Shown: positions 13,881 through 27,943 of the stretch, in pieces
How positions within the stretch are numbered: position 1 is the stretch's first letter
Layout of the letters: every line of letters begins with the position of its first letter
Assembly (NCBI GenBank): GCA_024336345.1
Contig: JANFOG010000002.1
Location: forward strand, 1,178,001 to 1,242,000
DNA from: Mariannaea sp. PMI_226
Taxonomy: Eukaryota > Ascomycota > Sordariomycetes > Hypocreales > Nectriaceae
DNA: 64,000 nt
Direction: 5' to 3'
Notes under the pieces: generated by a model
Database searches by the model: none
What the model saw: the letters and a program-made list of their open reading frames with translations, nothing else
Told to the model about the DNA's origin: nothing
Position numbers and translations under genes: made by a program

Positions 13881-16800
13881 ATGGCTCCGAATTCGCCTAC
13901 TCCCCGTCGTCCGCCAACAGGTAGGCGGCGTGGGCGTCCTCCAGGCTCAACCAACGCGGCGCGCGCTGCCGCCCGGCAGGCAGCACTCGCCGCTGGACTC
14001 GCAACTGAACCCATACCCAAAAAACGACGATATATACCCGGTGGCCCTGGTGGTGGTGGCCGTTTCATCGATTCCGATGCTTCAAATACCCCTGCTACAG
14101 CCGGTCCTGCCACTGTCTCAAGATCACGAAACGCCGCAAGGGAAGTCCTCAATGGGGCTTCGCCTTCCATTATTCGTCGTGATAGGAGCGCTAGAACCCG
14201 AGCTACCACCAACGATGATGAACTAGAGGAGATGCACTGGGGTTCTGCCGCTGCTATGGCTGCTTCCGTGAAGCAAGCAGAAGACTATAAGCCTCGCGAG
14301 GAGCGGTCATGGGAAGACTTCCATCCTAGCCTTGATATTGAGCAGACATTTGTCGTCTTTCGCTCTGAAGAAGTCGATGGCATCCCAATGGACTCCCCTG
14401 GTACCCCATCTGCGCAAATATCGGGCACTCCGATGAATGACTCCTCGACCCCATCTCGGCAGTTGAACCCCGCATCGACCGGAAACACGCCGAACCCGCA
14501 GGGTCGTGTTGAATCGAACGCCAACGAGAATCCCAACGGCACTCCTTCACGACGCTCTCGTCGGCCAACTCGAGACGTTGTCAGCTTCTATAGCAGTCGC
14601 TCCGATTTTACCAGCCCCAGAACTCCTAAGATACTACCCATACAAAACCAAACTCCCAAAGAGAAACTCGATCTAAAACTACCATCATATCGGAAGACCA
14701 ATCGCATTGAGCTTTTCGAGAGCAAGACCTTTGGACAAGCCCGTTATGTTGACAAGGCAATGAGCAATATCGGATATCAAGAGAGCGACCATTTTATTCG
14801 CCCAGACCAAACCCTTATCAAAGCCCCAGATGGTAACGCTGAAGATGATCTGGAGCAGTATGATGCTGCAAATTCCGATGATACTGTTTCTCATACACGA
14901 ATTGGCCGTGTCGAGTACGACATGGACGAGCAAGACGACATGTGGCTCGAACAATACAATAAACAGCGCAAGCAAAATGAGCTGGAAGAAATCACACGAG
15001 AGGTATTCGAGATCACGATGACAAAAATTGAAAAGGAATGGCACGCCCTCGAAAAGAGGATTCCTAAGCCTAATCCCAAACCTCCTCAAACTCATCGTCC
15101 GCGGTCGAGCTCCGCTGCTGCCGTTAATGGTGAACCGCAAGCAGGAGAAGAGCCCGACTCCAAATGCGCCATTTGCGACGATGGAGATTGTGAAAACACC
15201 AACGCCATCGTATTTTGTGACGGATGCAATTTGGCTGTCCACCAAGAATGCTATGGTGTGCCGTTCATCCCAGAAGGCCAATGGCTCTGTCGAAAATGCC
15301 AACTCTGTGGCCGAGGGGTTCCTGTAAGTATCCCTGATTGACAAATCGAGATGTATCTCAAACTGACTGTCAAACCAGACGTGCATTTTCTGTCCCAATA
15401 CAGACGGCGCATTCAAGCAGACCAACTCTTCCAAATGGGCGCACCTGCTCTGTGCTATGTGGATTCCTGAGGTGTCCCTAGGAAACCACACATTTATGGA
15501 GCCCGTCATGGATGTGGAAAAGGTTCCTAAGACTAGATGGAAGCTTAGTTGCTATATATGTCGGCAAAGGATGGGGGCTTGTATTCAATGCAGTAACAAG
15601 AATTGCTATCAGGCGTTCCATGTTACCTGCGCTAGGAGATCTCGGCTCTTCCTCAAGATGAAGACAAGCCAAGGTGCGCTCGCCGTGCTTGACGGAGGCA
15701 TGGTTCTCAAAGCGTTCTGTGACAAGCATTGCCCCCCGGACTATGCACACGAGCACGAAGTTCATCAAGCAACGAAAGCTGCCAAGAGATTCTACAAGAG
15801 AACGATGCGAGGCCGTATATGGGCTGATAACCACGCTGTAGCTAATGCGATTGCTGCACAGCATCGCAACGCTATTCTCGACCACCCGCCTGATGAGTCT
15901 CAGATGACAGGCGCCAAAAACACTGCTGTGCTCGGAGGGGACAAGAAAAAAGGACAGCCGCCCAAGAATCTCTGGAAACTGCCATCCGGTGCTCCGATTA
16001 TCCCACAGGTGGTGTTTGAGATTGTGGAAGCATCCATCCAACGATTCCCGTTCCGTAAACGCAAAGATTTCCTTAGCGAAGCTTGCCGTTATTGGACGCT
16101 GAAGCGAGAAGCCCGCAGAGGCGCCGCTTTGCTAAAACGACTCCAACTTCAAATGGAGTCATTTTCATCAATGGAACTGACAAGGCGTGACTTTGCTGCC
16201 ATGGGTGCCAGTGGCAAGGCCCGGCTTGCAAGACGCGTTGAGTTCGCGCAAAATTTGATCCGAGATCTAGAGCAGCTTAAGACTCTGTCGGACGAAATTG
16301 TAAAGCGAGAAGAGCTCAAAATGGAGGCTGGTGAACTCGAACAAGAGTTTGTAGACGAATGTTACTTCCCAGTCGCGAAGCTCCTCGCGCCTGGGATTGA
16401 ACGCGCGATTGCGTACGAAACCCACTGATCTACTGATGAATACATGCTAACTTCTTTGGTAGGCTGGACAAGGAACTCTTTATGGAGGGATTAGAAAAGC
16501 TCCAGCACCGTGTGGAAACCCGGTTTTACGTGACAGCGCTGTCATTCGCGGTAGATCTATGCCAGGTCATCAGCCACGGCATCATTACGCCTCCCAAGAG
16601 CGCCGCTGAGGCAACCGAGCCCTATTCGGAGCCGGTTGACACCTCTTCGAGTAAGAATACGTTTGCAGATATTCGTGAACGTCGGAAATTGGGCAAGCGT
16701 ATCCTGAAAGCTGTCCAGCCTTACTTGGAGACAGCTCTACGTGTCGAGGCAGAAATCTCTCAGAAGCCGTTCAGAAGCATGCAGAGAGAACTTGAGGTTT

Positions 16801-17558
16801 TGGTGGATAGTAGCGTTGAAATTGGGCGTCAGCCCGCACCTGCTGTCGAAGAGATATTGGGCGAAGAAGCCGAGGAAACCCGAGAGGCTCAAGAATCCGA
16901 GCAGCCTGAAGACATATACGATGCTAATGATACCATTATGGTTGACGCACCGGGAGTCGAACTGCAGATCACAGTCAAGGGCCCGGGAGAGGACGAAGAA
17001 GATGAGGAAGCAGATGCGATGGATACAGCCGACGACGAGGACGAAGAAGGCGGGAACATTGAAGTTAAGACTGGCCTGTGTATTACTGATGAAGAAAGCA
17101 AGGAGGCTCTTCGTCATATGGTCAGCCCGTCTGATACGCCTCCAGACACAAATGGATATGTGCCAAAGCCCCAATTAGCACAGTCTGGGCCACCAACACC
17201 TCCACAATCCAATGGAAGCCTTGGTTTGGACCCAGCAGATCCCCTTGCTGAAGGCGGAGTGATTTGGTATCTCAAGGGATATGAGCCACGAGGGACGTCA
17301 GTTCTTGGGGAGCACTGGGCGGGAAGAGATGCAGTGCGAATGCTCAGCGAGGATTTAACAGACATGGATGATGAAGAGTTGAAAGGTTTGGGAATGGACG
17401 TGGACCAGGGGGTCTGTTCCGTCGCTGTCGAGGTCGATGGTCACGTGGATGCAACAGCAACAACAACGCCAGTACCAGCACGAGCAGCAACACCGCCAAC
17501 AGCAAAGGCCAAGGTCAACAAGGTCAAGAAACGGCGGACTTCAACGCGGCGACGATGA
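13881..17558 (+). CDS. PHD-finger protein of the Nto1/BRPF type (NuA3-like HAT complex)
   Basis: Three exons, 13881-15323, 15379-16412 and 16463-17558, join in frame to 1190 residues. The introns are 55 and 50 bases, the second with a GCTAAC branch word. In order: an AT-hook-like RRRGRPPG at residues 15-22; an Enhancer-of-polycomb-like segment from about residue 225 to 380, including RIELFESKTFGQARYVD; PHD finger 1 at about 427-473, with CAICDDGDCENTNAIVFCDG and HQECYG; then a zinc knuckle and extended PHD finger split by intron 1 (TCIFCPN, WAHLLCAMWIPE, CYICRQRMGACIQC, FHVTCARR). An acidic run at about 1030-1050 and a basic tail (VKKRRTSTRRR) follow. This PHD-knuckle-ePHD order is diagnostic of the BRPF/Nto1/JADE group, which in yeast bridges the histone H3 acetyltransferase Sas3. 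I see no bromodomain or PWWP. The ATG at 13881 is the first in frame. Confidence 0.9.
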
Positions 17559-20500
17559 GTCAGCAGTTGGCGAGTCACAACGGGAAAGATGTATCATCAC
17601 GGACAGGAATCCGATTCTTTTATTTTTGCGGCTTTTACGCCCCCTCTTTGGGGGTGCTTCTTTTATCGCACTCTTTTCTGGAACTATACAGGTCATATAC
17701 ATGTTCACTGTTCAGCTTGGCGTTGAAGGCAAGAAAGGGATATATCCATTTTAATCACGTGGGGCAGAGGGCGTTGAAGCGTCATGTGTGGCGGTAAGAC
17801 GAGATGACTGGGAGGAATCGGACATGGATGGGCATGAGGATGACTCTAGCGATTAGGATGGAATGAGAAATGTATGAACTCTTTGAATTTTTGTGTTCTC
17901 TAAACCAGTGAGTGGAAAGATACCAGGGTATAGTATGAATTACACCGAATGCAAAACGGACAATCATGATTGCCGGGGCTTCAACGGTAAGTGATTAATG
18001 ATATGCTCATTTTTCTAAAGATCTTGCTCAGTTTCCAAGAACAAGGGAATGGGAGAGGTATCAACTTTCTGGTTATTTCTCCTTTTCCCTTTTTTTTACA
18101 CTCTTTCTATTTTCGAGGGTTATTATTATTATTATTTTTTCGTTTTTGGGAGGGGGGGTGGAAGGGGCCTTGAGCGCCGAGCAGGTAGACGCTGGACATA
18201 GCCGTATCATGTTTTAAATCTACTTATGCTCAGGTACGGTTGGGCATTCATTCATCATGCCATTCAAGTGATTCTTCGAATCATGGAAAATAGCGTCAAG
18301 TTCAGGCCGTTGGCTGGGGTCATGTGACATGGGATAGAGCAACCGGGGAAGGCTGCGCGATGACACAACAGTGGTATCAGAGCAACAGCTTCAGGAAAGG
18401 AGGAGCAAGAGGGGGGGCTGCCTATCAGAGCCTATCGGACGAACCATGGCCAAAGGCGCAAGGGAAAAGGGAGCTTTGGCTGTGTGTGGCGTTGTCTGAC
18501 ACCCAAAGGTCGATGCATGCGTCCCTGTCGGGCAGCGAACGCAGCGAGCTGAGTCGACGAGCGAGGAAGAGGCTGCAGCAAGACCGCCCACCTTCTATCC
18601 CGAGATAGGCACCGGTGGAGAAGAGGGAGGGAGGGGTAAAAAAGTGATGTGGGAGGGGGGGGGGCCATCTTGACCATGCACTATCATTACTGTATTGAGG
18701 AAATAACTGGAGAGTAAAGCACTTCGAAGAAGCTGCGCAACTTGATTTAGAGCTTGGAGGGGGCGCTACACAGCCACGGATGGCGGGATTCACGGGAGGA
18801 ATCGAGAGAAAGCGGTTGGGTCAGGGACCGTTCGCTGCATTGGGCGGTCATCGAATTGAGTCTGGAGCCGATTGAGTTTTTCACTTCGAGAAATGAGTCC
18901 ACTTAGCAATAGCCCCTGGCTTCCTTTGTACATGCTGAGACACATATATACGAGGCAAAAAGTTTCCTCTTTGAAGAATGAGTGACCGCCAACGCGTTGT
19001 CAATTACTGAACCTGACGGTTCTTGGGTCGCACGCGGGAGATGAGTGTTGATTGATAGGTTAGGTATAGGCAGCATGACGACGAGTAGCCGGCATGGCGG
19101 GGAGACAGTTCGCATTGCCCGGTCCTCGTTAATACGGGACAGAGGGTAACTTGCAGATTACTACAGGAAAGCCATTGTCGTGCTGCATTGCGTTGGGGTG
19201 GCGTGGCCAAGGAAGCAGAAGAGAGAAGAAAAGCGAGCGAGCTGATTTAGTGGATAATAAAGAGGAGCTGCTAGTAAACAAGAAAGCTCAAAAGAGCGGG
19301 GAAGATGAGGAGAGGAGAGGAGGGGCAGCTTTAGCAGGCAGAGCAGGTTCGGCAGCTGGGCTTTGATTGCATGATAATTACAGCCTAGGATCGCAGTGTG
19401 GTAAGAATTTGGCACAGTTAGACTAGCTGAATTGACCAACTTATTCGCTAGGCAGTGCGGGTGTGTTACTTGGTGGCGCTGTAAGGGTGACATCTAAAGA
19501 GGATGTTAGCCTGTACGTGAGATATCATGGTCATTAGTGGTAGGCACCACAAGACATGCTTTGAAAATTGGGGTTTGGAGTTGCAGAAGGATCAAGCAGA
19601 TGCAACCAGGCAATGGCAAAAAGTCCAGTGCTTCAGGCTGGCCGGACCTGGCACTGGTAGTCGTGGCACTGCTCTTGCGGTGTTCATGATGATGTGCCTC
19701 GGTGCTGTACATACTGTAGGAGGTGGTATCTTGGTATTTGATTGTAGATTATGAATGGAGGCTTGATAGACTGCCGCTGATATACAGGGAGTCTTAGGAG
19801 GAGCTGTATTTCCTCTTGTGCTACCCTTGGACTGGCTCCCTGTGATCATACCGAGCCTGCAAGAATCCTGCTTTCCCTTGCATTAATGTAAGGCAACGCA
19901 GGGAGGTGGGGAGGCATGGCAAGTCTTGATGGTTGATATGTCTGGGGGGAAGCACTTCTAATGCAAATGGTGATGGAGGGATCCGAGAGCGCGCTTGATG
20001 ATACAGGGGGTCCTTGTATGATTCGCTATGTGTTTGTTTGAGTGACACGTTCAATGTGTTCAATGTGGGTAAGGTCACACAAGGATGGCAACTCTCCGAT
20101 GGGATACCTAAGGTAAAGGATGAAATGGATGCAACTATGAGAATGTCCAAAATTCAAGAAGCCGCGTTGAGAGCACAAGTCCGGTATAGATTAACAAATT
20201 ACCTCGTCCGCAGATCGATCACAACATCGAAAAAGACAGGTTATCAATGAAGGGACGTCGTTTACCTTGCCTATTAAAAAGGTACCTCGGACTACTGCCT
20301 ACCCAGAGGAGAGATACCCGAGAGTCAGATCTTTAGACTTGCCGTCTACTCTTTGTAGTGTGGCACTGTATTTTTGAAAGTCTCAAGTGACAAATTACCG
20401 ATTATTCATCGCCTTGCTCGAATAGCAAAGGCCAAGTATTGTATCGGAATATTGATGAATAACCGTGCTTAAGAGAAAGATTTTTTTTTCTCTTCCATTT

Positions 20501-21256
20501 TTTTGGCCTTCTTTTTGTCGCTGCTGATTGATCCAACTCACAAAAGGAACTTTTCGCCAGGAAATGAGAGTGGGAAAAAAAAAAAATCCCCCCCAGATGG
20601 AGATGGGAGACACAGATTGTGTGTGCTGCCCTCTTCATTTAGTGTAGGGTCAGCAGCTTACCTAGGCAATTAAAGCTACTACTGCCCACCTAAGCTGCAC
20701 TGTCAGCGCCGTCCAGTGGCCTCCAGCGCGCGCACTCAAGCAGGGAGCAAACCTGTATCGTCTACTGTGAGAGTGGTCATCGGCCTGTTGAGAGGTAGCG
20801 TGGCCCCTCCCCTCCCCAATCTAGGTACCTTAGTGCCTACGGATAATTAACTATGTTGGTAGTATGGGCGCTGCTAGCGGCCGATGCGCGCACTGAAGGA
20901 CCCGTGGACTGAAGTGCTTCCATGCCAACACTACCCACTGAGGTACCGTACCTACCTAGTGCCTACCTGGAACCACAAGTGCCAGAGAGAAATCCTGAGG
21001 GGCGGTGCTGCCCCGGTAGGCGCCTCCATTCCTTTCCCATCATCTCCTTAGCCAGCGAGAAAAAAAAAATAATCGCCCCCCCTTCCTTCAACTCTTCCCC
21101 ATCTTCTCCATCCCAGCGACCCCGACGACGAGACGAACTTGCTTCGCACAACGTGTTTGCAAAGGACGACCTAAAACGCCCTATTGGCATCTCGAGATCT
21201 CATCTCACGTGAAAATCTCTCAAGACCCTAATTATTTGCACTCGACAATCCATCGA

Positions 21257-21288
<32 letters not shown>

Positions 21289-21820
21289 TCATCGCGCCCG
21301 CGCTTCGCTTCATACGCCCCAACAACACGACGAGAAGCATCACCGCGAAGAGAGCCCATCACTCTCCCCCGGCCACCGTGACGATCGAGGCTACTTTGCC
21401 CTCTACTACCTGTTGACTCCTCTGTCTCCTCTACGAGGCTCTTATCAAAGCTTTCCCATCCTACCGGCGACAAAGCGTCCCTCTGTTGACGCTTTCTCTT
21501 TTGACGAGACACTTGCTCGCTAGTTCCCCGCTGCTAGCTGACGGTGTTTTTTTTCCTCCTAACCACTCCTCATCACTGACGCCCGTCTTTTCCGTCGCCC
21601 TTCTTCTGGGACCATCCGCAGCAACACTGAACCCGGCGGCCCGCTGCGGCAACCACGACGACGATTTCGATCTGAGCCTTTCACCTCTCACGACTTCTGC
21701 CGTGGGTTTATTTTCTTTATCGACGACCGATATCTTAGAAGATAACATCTGTCTGTCGCGCTCTCTTCCCTAACCGCTTTCGCTATCCGGAAGCCCCCAA
21801 AGGAGACGTGATCACTTCAG
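17559..21820. other. Gene-free interval of about 4.3 kb with the PP1 upstream region
   Basis: No frame here has recognisable content. The left part should include the Nto1-like 3' UTR. The interval contains G-runs (near 18650), A/T-runs (20486, 20575) and several GGTACC words (20281, 20824, 20942). The right end (about 21000-21820) is C/T-rich with a GAC microsatellite and looks like the transcribed leader of the PP1 gene. Confidence 0.45.
21257..21286 (+). repeat. (GAC)10 microsatellite in the PP1 leader
   Basis: Ten uninterrupted GAC units lie about 1 kb upstream of the PP1 start codon, inside C/T-rich DNA likely to be promoter or 5' UTR. Read as protein the repeat would give Asp, Thr or Arg runs, but no supported gene uses it. 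Confidence 0.9.
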
Positions 21821-22159
21821 GTAAGTTATATGTCTTGTGTACCTCATCGTCGCACCGCTTTTCCAGTCCTCCCCTCAATAGTATTGATTGATTGAATCTT
21901 GTCCTTGCCTTTGCCTTCTTTTCAATGTCCTTATGTCTCCACCACCACCCTCGTGTCGTTGACGAGTTCTGGCGTGCTGTGGATCCTCACCTGCCTCGGC
22001 CGGGATCTCGCGGGATCTTGGTGACAATCTCCTATATTCATCCGCTTGCTTCTTCTTTTGCCTCCCATGTGCCACCTGCTGACTCGACCGAGTTTTACGA
22101 AGTGTATCGGATTGCCATATTGGCCTCCCACTCAACAAACTTCCCCGCAATATCCTCAG
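21821..22159 (+). other. Possible intron in the PP1 5' leader
   Basis: A consensus donor, CAG followed by GTAAGTTATATG, is at 21821 in the C/T-rich leader. A plausible acceptor (ATCCTCAG ending at 22159), preceded by a GCTGAC branch-like word at about 22078, lies 90 bases before the ATG. The donor is clear; the acceptor is one of several and was chosen by inference. Confidence 0.3.
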
Positions 22160-22249
22160 ACGGCGAATTCTCCTGCTGCTCTATCCCTCAACCCCCGACG
22201 TCCTTTTCGCTTCCCTCGGGCCCGCTCTCCCTAGCACTCTCTTCTTAAA

Positions 22250-23543
<1,294 letters not shown>

Positions 23544-24692
23544 GCCCACGAAACGATCGAACGACGACGAGGAACGCAACCGAACGATTTGACCTGAGCC
23601 CTGTGTCCTGCCCTAGGCTCTCTCCTGTCTTGCGACCGCCTGACACCTCGCCTCTTTGCCATTAGGTCTGGCACCAAATATTGGTTCTTTGGGAGGAGTA
23701 TCATATTTGAGCAAGTACCGCTACCTGGTGCTTGGTCGCCTGGTTTTGCCGAAACTCCGAATTGTCTAATGCTCAAACGCACACTTTTTATGACAAATGG
23801 CTGTTTCTCAACAACTCACAGATAAACATGAACTAGATTTCCCTTTTTTTTCTTACAACTTACCACACCACGACTCTACAAATGTCCCTTGCCAAACTCG
23901 CGGCAATTCATAGCCGCTGCATTTTTGCGTAGACTGGCTTGTGGTGGTCTTGGAGAGTGAAGGCCCAGAAATGATTTTCTTGTGACAAAACAAAGCGCCA
24001 GACAATTTCAGTTGCAAGGAGGGTGGAGCGTGTGCTGGTGGCTCATGGGAGAGTTCTGTTTCATGTTAGAGACGGACTTGGGAGGGATCTTTTTCTGTTG
24101 CGCACCATGTATCACCTGTTTTCTGGAGATGGGGGAGAGGGGAAGGGAGAGCAGCCGGCTTACGAGATGATGGTGGAAAGTAGTAGTTGTCGTACACAAT
24201 TGTTGAGGTTTATGATGACGACGAGCGAAGGGTGGATGGTGTAGGAGTGTATGAACCAATTATTTTTTTGTTTCCCAAAAGATTTCAGCTGTACCAATTT
24301 TCCACCTGAGCAATCTTTGAAGCGAGTGATTGTGCATTTTAATTCCGACGCCAACACAATCACAGTTGGACATGGACATTGGCATATATACACACACACA
24401 CATGACCACCACTTCTATAGCCACACTTTTGGCAAATGATGCATGGTTCAACTATCAATTGCCACGAGGTGTAGAGACCATGAAATGATAGACCATGCTT
24501 GGAACTTATTTCCAGTATTGTGCGGATGCCAAGTTGCCTGCCGTTTATCTATGCATATCTTGGAGATCAAAAGGTGTGAGTATGAGGTTCATATAGAGCC
24601 AGTAATCTTGGAAATCCCCCATCCCAAACCCCTTCCAACCCTCCAGTCTCCTTTTTCTCTCTCCGAGTCCAACCAAGAGGGAAGGGGTTCCA
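23544..24692. other. Convergent intergenic region between PP1 and the SelW-like gene
   Basis: It holds the 3' ends of two convergent genes. I see only short frames, an (AC)n/(CA)n stretch near 24391-24405 and no supported gene. Confidence 0.5.
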
Positions 24693-25386
24693 TCATTTAC
24701 AGTCTTCGCACTCTTTGTTTTCTTCTCCAGCTGTTGCTTCCCCTCCACCACTCTTTTCCTCCTGGTTCTTCTTTGCGGCATCGTCGTCGGCGGCGACGAC
24801 GTCCCGCTTGCCGGCCGGAGGCGCGTGATCTCGGTCTACATGGCCCAGATTCCTGTGCGGTTCGACAACGTCCCGTACTCGCCGCTTGAGCTCCTTGGTC
24901 TCTGGGAAGCCGCCGTCGGTGCGTCGGTCCCAGAGCACTTTCGTCATCACCGCCGGGGCCGCCGAGGACGATGACCCGGACTCGAGCTCCGCCTTCGGCT
25001 CCGGCTCGCCGGGGGCAGTGTCGTGATGCTGCTGTGCCGGGGCGGCGGGAGCGTGCGTGATGGACACGATAAAGGTCCCTCCGGTAGAGGGCTGGAGAGC
25101 CACTTCGCCGAGAGCAGTGGAAAATGTGGACAGGAGCTCTTGAGCGTACTATATATGTGGTAGGGAGGAGTGAGGTGAGCTTTTTGAATGTGCGTTGTGC
25201 GTGTGTTTGTGTGTGTCCATCTTCGTCCCACTTGGGTTTCCCGTTTCTTCAATCAGACCAAGATGAAAAAGAGGTACTCACGTAGGCTGCCCGCAGTAGC
25301 CATTTACATTGTGTGCAAAACTGAATCGTCACACGTGGGAGCGGACAGATGGTAGCAGCAGAAGAGAGAGTGGGAGGAGCAGTCAT
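24693..25386 (-). CDS. SelW/Rdx-family thioredoxin-like protein (cysteine form)
   Basis: On the minus strand, exon 1 is 25386-25282 (35 codons), a 133-base GT-AG intron is 25281-25149, and exon 2 is 25148-24693, giving 186 residues. The fold signature is complete: a first strand and active-site motif IQFCTQCKW (Cys24 and Cys27), a helix WLLRAAYYAQELLSTFS, then GEVALQPSTGGTF and the VLWDRRTDGGFPETKELKRRVRD segment. The Rdx family (SelW, SelT, SelH) consists of small thioredoxin-fold oxidoreductases; animal members often have selenocysteine where this has Cys. The core ends near residue 145. A charged, Ala/Glu/Lys-rich tail of about 40 residues follows and closes with KECEDCK, a second CxxC. 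Between GTFIV and VLWDRR there is an inserted Pro/Ala/Ser-rich loop. The substrate is unknown. Confidence 0.88.
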
Positions 25387-27601
25387 GATGGAGGAAAGAC
25401 TTGAACACAAGAGAGATATGGATCAAAATCGACTGTGCCTTCTCCCAATCTTTTAAAAGGAAAATGGTACTTGTTTCTAGACCAAAGTCTGGAATATCTA
25501 CAAGCTTTAGAGTTTTGAGAGAGTTTTGTTGATGTTGCGTAGGAGACGATTTATAATAGGAAAAATGAGGGTTGAGAGGTTATCACGGAACGCAACTCAA
25601 GGTACTACGTACATAGAAAGAGGTACTATGGTAGTCAGTATCTGTGACTGAATGCTCCACTTCCAGTGTAGTCAGAAGTCGACTGTAACTGCTTTTTGTC
25701 ACAGTAACAATATCTAATTACTCAGGAACAACACATACACGAACTCCAGAGAGAGGGGCCGGGCAAAAAAAAGCAAAGCAAACATAGTCATTACGTAGAT
25801 ATATTCAGCTACTTGACTCTGATTCATCAGCTGAGGCAACTCTCCATAATACATACGCAGTGCCAAGTCGCATACATATTTCTTTCCCACTGGATCCCGA
25901 GACATCAAAAAGCTGACCATGTCTCTGAGCGAATGAGGCTTAATTAGCTCAAATGCCCACTTTTAACTAAAGCGGGACGGCGGCAGCAGCACCAGCAGCA
26001 GGAGCACCAGCATAGGCAGAGAAGAAAAAGGATGCTGGTGCGTTGCTGCTTGCCCCACCATAGCCCCGGGGGACCGTGGTCCCGTGACTTTTTGCGTTTC
26101 GTACCATAAACACCTTAGCACATCAAAAAGGTCGCATCCAGATTTCATTTCCAACGTGGAATAGGAGGGGAAGAAAGACGACATTCTTTTCACCAGACAG
26201 AATACAGCAGCTTTATAGGCATCTATATATATCTATCTCAATAGGAAGGGGAAATGAGCTTATCAACCCAGGTCTCAGGGAACCACAAAATTACTGCAAA
26301 ATACCGGGGTTTGAGAGAGAAGGGGGGGGGGAGGGGAGAAGGTTCCCAAAGTGAGATTATCAAGATAGATAATTAATTATGTCGTGCTTTGAACGAAACG
26401 GACAACTGGCAAAAGGAATCCGCCAGTTTGGCCATTGGTCCAGACGCATCCCCCTCCGCCTCCCCCTTCAGCAAGACGACCTGATCAGAACACAGACAAG
26501 CATTTCAGACCGTTGCTCCATCAAAACTACGCGTTTTTCTTCCATATCGGGTGTACTGTACACAGGCTCCTTATTTCCGCAGCTGCGCCCCTCATCGCGT
26601 CCGTAATCCAATGAGCTGCAAGTTTATTACCAATTATTGGCCTCGAGGGGGAAACAGAAATCTTTGTCTTTCTCTTTCTCTTCTTCTATTTCTTCTTCAA
26701 GAGACATATTGGTCTTGATAAAAGAGCAAGAAACAGTCAAAGACAAGAAAAGGAAAGAAATAAGAGGGACCGGGCCCGGCAAGTACAAGTATCGGTATAT
26801 TTGAGCGACAAGAAACGTACACGACATGAATATAACAGAGATGAACAAGAAATGAAATCCTGTAATGTTAAGAGAGAAAAAAAGGGAATTATTACATAGT
26901 GCGCAAGAGCCCATCCCAGGTCCATACTCCTCTTCTCCTTCTCCATCCACTTCCTCCTTAGGCTCCAGACCCAAGATTCAAACCAAAGCCCATTCTTCCT
27001 CCTACCTGAAAAGTAAATCTTTCACCATGCCATATGTCTCCCGCGCTCCGAAATGTGGAGAAGAACGACATATATACACAGAGAGAACAGTATTAGCATC
27101 AAACGTCATACATCCCCCCGCCTGGAATATCTTGTTCCTAATTTGTCTCGCCGTCGGTTGCTTTTGATCCCGCCCAAGAGCTATCATTGGGTATCTCGAT
27201 ATCGCTTCATCTCCTCGACAGGTTCTGGGGTCCGCCTTCCACTCCTCTCTCCTCCTAGTCGCTCTTGCTTTGTCGTCGGTGGGCAAGCCTGTTCTCTGCC
27301 CTGTTGAGTAATTGCGGTCGGTAATGTGGTATAAAATGTATTGGTGGTTGTTTTTGCTAGTGAATGGCGGTCGTTTGTCGTAGTGTGGTGTCCGGAGTTG
27401 ATTCCTCGTTTTCGTCTTTTTTTCCCCCTTTGAAAAACCACCGCCGGCTCTTCACTCCCCGTGTGCAACTCAATTCGCGTCAATAGCACATCAAAAATGA
27501 CTGAGGCCTCCTCCGTCCATCCGCTGAATCATCATCGACGTTGCGTGGTTGTTGTTTTGATAACCGGGAATACAAGAAAAAAAAAAGAGAAAGCCGGAAT
27601 A
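25387..27601. other. Interval between SelW-like and G-gamma genes, no supported gene
   Basis: The left part is the SelW-like promoter; the right part is the probable 3' UTR of the G-gamma gene. It contains tandem GCAGCA-like units near 25983-26010, a G-run near 26324, and AT-rich tracts. The longest open frame (about 115 codons, minus, 26627-26974) is hydrophobic and low-complexity, without family features. A 68-codon ATG frame at 25714-25920 (minus) is listed among the findings. Confidence 0.45.
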
Positions 27602-27943
27602 TTACATCACCACACAGCAGCCGCCCGATTGCTGTGGTGCATAAGGGTCCTCGCCCTTGGGAATAGCTCCCCAGACGGAGGGAACCATGTAGTCTCGAGT
27701 ACCATTGCAGTACGCGATGATGCTGTTGCACAACGTTAGCTGCCAGCCCTTCTTTGATATGCAGTCTAAATGAATAGCTCACCTCTTGGACGCCGTGCTC
27801 ACGGGGATACGCTCACGCTCAAGATCCTCCCGTAGGCGGTTGTTGAGCTCAGTTAGGCGTCGTAGCTTAAGGTCGGCCATCGACTGCTTGTTCTTCTTGA
27901 TCTGCGACGGGTCGCCGACATCGCGAGAAGTGTACTGAGGCAT
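27602..27943 (-). CDS. gng-1: Heterotrimeric G-protein gamma subunit
   Basis: This is the prenylated partner of G-beta, anchoring the G-beta-gamma dimer at the plasma membrane for pheromone and nutrient signalling. On the minus strand, exon 1 is 27943-27783, a 58-base GT-AG intron is 27782-27725 with acceptor CAACAG ending at 27723, and exon 2 is 27722-27602, giving 93 residues. The N-terminal helix MADLKLRRLTELNNRLREDL is the coiled coil that pairs with G-beta. It is followed by the conserved segment CNGTRDYMVPSVWG, and the protein ends GGCCVVM. The terminal CVVM is a CaaX box (Cys90) for prenylation, and Cys89 is a possible palmitoylation site. The intron splits the AGC codon of Ser54. Length and sequence agree with Neurospora-type gamma subunits. 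The coding region is too short and split to show as one long frame. Confidence 0.95.
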
